The notes under the pieces: model-generated
What the model was told of the DNA's origin: nothing
Database searches by the model: none
Seen by the model: only the letters and a program-made list of their open reading frames with translations
Program-made: the position numbers and the translations under genes
DNA from: JAXDLK01 sp034666665
GTDB taxonomy: Bacteria; Desulfobacterota; Binatia; JACPRU01
Assembly (NCBI GenBank): GCA_034666665.1
Contig: JAXDLK010000326.1
Coordinates: 1-16,676, forward strand
Direction: 5' to 3'
Length of the DNA stretch: 16,676 bases
In this document: one piece after another, positions 16,001 through 16,676 of the stretch
Layout: every line of letters begins with the position of its first letter
Numbering within the stretch: position 1 is the first letter of the stretch

Positions 16001-16212
16001 TCGCGACCGGCGCAGGCGCCGCGAGTCGCCGCGCGCTCGGCACCGCTGTCTTCGGCGGCATGATCACGTCGACGTTCCTGGCGGTGCTGTTCGTGCCGGT
16101 CTTCTACGTCGTCGTCGAATCACTCGGCCGCCGTCGCACCGCCGCGAGGGACCCCGGGCTGTTCGATCGTCAGACCCTCACCTCGGAGACGCGCGGCAAG
16201 ACCTTGGTGTAG
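13045..16212 (+). CDS. RND multidrug efflux pump, HAE1 family (MexF/OqxB-like)
   Basis: This 1055-residue inner-membrane proton/drug antiporter has the normal HAE1 length. It starts MISRFFVDRPIFANV and has 12 expected membrane helices with two large periplasmic loops (about 33-335 and 550-865). Proton-relay residues are present: D408 and D409 in GIVVDDAIVIVEN (helix 4) and K936 in SSKNAILIVEF (helix 10). Other hallmarks are YPGANADVV, GVEHMLYMSS, FGLILAIGIVV, PPPAIRGLGVAGGFEMQIEDRG, AAPGYSSG and VLAAQYESW. By memory the sequence tracks Pseudomonas MexF closely through the porter and docking regions, so export of drugs such as quinolones or chloramphenicol is possible, but the substrate here is inferred. 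The start ATG overlaps the adaptor stop by four bases. The last 43 bases overlap the end of the convergent flavin oxidoreductase gene. Confidence 0.95.
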   Translation: MISRFFVDRPIFANVLAVVTVIFGLVALRSLAIEQYPEITPPTVQVSASYPGANADVVSTAVAAPIEEQVNGVEHMLYMSSSSAADGSYSLTVTFDVGTDLNVAQVLVQNRVALAEPRLPEEVRRQGITVKKQSPNVILFVTLISPDGRYDSLYLSNFATLNVRDELARIYGVGEVTVRGAGAYSMRIWLDPPQLEARGLTTSDVVAAIGEQNVQVAAGQIGQPPAPAGQKFQLTVTTLGRLSQPEQFQDIIVKSEGGRTTRLRDVARVELGSQTYEQFFQKNGKPAAGVAVFQLPGANALEVADQIRAVMKRIAPSFPQGVDYVIPFDTTRFVRQAIHEVYRTLFEAGILVLIVILVFLQDWRAVLVPATTVPVTIIGAFAGLSLFGFTVNLFTLFGLILAIGIVVDDAIVIVENAAHNIDAEGLPPREATIRAMDQVTGPIIGITLVLMSVFLPSAFLGGITGQLYQQFALTIAITAGISAVNALTLKPAQCAAWLRPQPEHKNVLFRAFDAAYARAERAYAGIITRMVGHPVPTMLVFTLLLGGTLWWFVSLPTGFLPVEDQGYAIVGVQLPDGASQARTSGVVEQVNGILGSTPGVTDWVSIGGFSLLDGTASSSAATFYTIFAPWEERTKPELAMTSILDGLRGRLGSIQEATSFVLPPPAIRGLGVAGGFEMQIEDRGNNGLPALGRVVQEMIQDGNSQTGLLALNSPFRGAVPQLFVDIDREKVKTLGVSLASVFDTLQAYLGSTYVNDFTRFGRLFQVRVQAESAFRVRADDVKRLDVRNPDGRMVPLATLADVRPMLGPQIIKRYNLYPAASITGQAAPGYSSGEALSLMEQMAAAKLPSTMAYEWTGVSYQEKKVGGEAPLVFALAVLLVYLVLAAQYESWTSPAAVVLVVPLALLGTVIAVALRGGDNNVYTQIGVVLLIALSSKNAILIVEFAREQRALGKSAVEAAIAAARLRFRPILMTSFAFILGVFPLVIATGAGAASRRALGTAVFGGMITSTFLAVLFVPVFYVVVESLGRRRTAARDPGLFDRQTLTSETRGKTLV

Positions 16213-16676
16213 AAGAGCTCGATCATCTTCATCAGCTTCGCGCTCGGGATCAGGCCGTTGTAGAGCCACGCGAAGATCCAGTTCGCCGGCACGCGCTTCA
16301 GGAGCTTCTCGAACTGTCGCGTCACGGTGTCGACCGTGCCGACGAACACCAGCCCCTCCCCGAAGACGTCGGGCAGCTCGCCGGTATCCGGGTCGAGCAT
16401 TCCCTTGAAGAAGCCGAAGGGCTCGAACCAGGTGTTGCCGACGAACTCCGCGGCGTCTCGCCAGATCGCCTTCGCCTCCTCGTCCGTGTCCGCGATGATG
16501 ACGTCGCGGAGACAGCCCATGCCTTCGCCGAGCGGCCGCCCCGACGCCTCCTGGTAGATGCGGAAGAGGTGCCGCTCGTTCTTCGGATGGAGGAGCGGCA
16601 GGATCGCCGTCACTCCCTCCTTGGCGCACCAGCGGATGCTCTTCTCCGACGACGCGAACGGCTGGAAGATCGGCGG
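16170..16676 (-). CDS. LLM-class flavin-dependent oxidoreductase, N-terminus outside window
   Basis: The C-terminal 168 residues of a luciferase-like monooxygenase are visible, open to the right edge, so the start lies outside. The fragment begins PPIFQPFASSEKSIRW and contains CLRDVIIADTDEEAKAIW, VFVGTVDTVTRQFEKLL and WLYNGLIPSAKLMKMIELF, ending VLPRVSEVRV. The GT-x-D-x-V segment followed by a late helix marked by KLMKMIELF-T-VLP is characteristic of the bacterial luciferase/alkane monooxygenase superfamily, which uses reduced FMN or F420 with oxygen. Which cofactor and substrate apply cannot be told from this part. A GTG at 16613 is in frame but lies in the middle of conserved sequence and is not the start. 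Its stop lies inside the 3' end of the pump gene on the opposite strand, a 43-base tail-to-tail overlap. Confidence 0.86.
   Translation of the reverse strand, partial: PPIFQPFASSEKSIRWCAKEGVTAILPLLHPKNERHLFRIYQEASGRPLGEGMGCLRDVIIADTDEEAKAIWRDAAEFVGNTWFEPFGFFKGMLDPDTGELPDVFGEGLVFVGTVDTVTRQFEKLLKRVPANWIFAWLYNGLIPSAKLMKMIELFYTKVLPRVSEVRV

Overview
The window is high-GC, densely coding DNA from a Gram-negative bacterium. The outer membrane is implied by a complete tripartite RND efflux system (outer-membrane factor lipoprotein, adaptor lipoprotein, inner-membrane pump). The combination of a secreted Cys/Asp-rich CTDC-type repeat protein, an acyl-CoA dehydrogenase, a luciferase-like flavin monooxygenase and a GAF/AAA+ regulator fits soil or environmental lineages of the former Deltaproteobacteria (Myxococcota, Candidatus Binatota and relatives). 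That placement is an inference from gene content; there is no rRNA or other marker. No tRNA, rRNA, CRISPR array, insertion sequence or attachment site was seen.

Layout. 1-997 (minus, runs off the left edge): exported Cys-rich repeat protein. 998-1328: divergent intergenic region. 1329-5385 (plus): a single-subunit molybdopterin oxidoreductase followed by a GAF-AAA+-Fis regulator whose sigma54-contact loop and two other ATPase signatures are altered. 5452-6117 (minus): tandem PilZ-like protein, convergent with the regulator. 6265-7127 (plus): small four-helix membrane protein and a stand-alone GGQ release-factor-like protein, followed by a short hairpin. 7280-7840 (plus): unrecognised exported protein. 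7992-9284 (plus): acyl-CoA dehydrogenase of the ACAD10/11-like type. 9342-10289 (plus): hemerythrin domain fused to a histone H1-like Lys/Arg/Ala tail. 10298-10336: a strong hairpin. 10350-16212 (plus): translationally coupled OMF-adaptor-pump operon of the MexEF-OprN/OqxAB type. 16170-16676 (minus, runs off the right edge): LLM-class flavin oxidoreductase whose 3' end overlaps the pump gene.

How the genes work together. Only the efflux operon is a clear functional unit: two 4-base ATGA overlaps join the three genes, and the products form one envelope-spanning drug or solvent pump. The molybdoenzyme and the regulator 94 bases downstream may form a second unit, but the regulator's target is unknown. 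The remaining genes look like independent housekeeping or stress functions.

The two most unusual proteins are the hemerythrin-H1 tail fusion, which could put a diiron oxygen- or iron-binding domain on DNA, and the AAA+ regulator with GALPGA in place of GAFTGA. No complete new multi-gene system (defence island, biosynthetic cluster or mobile element) could be supported.
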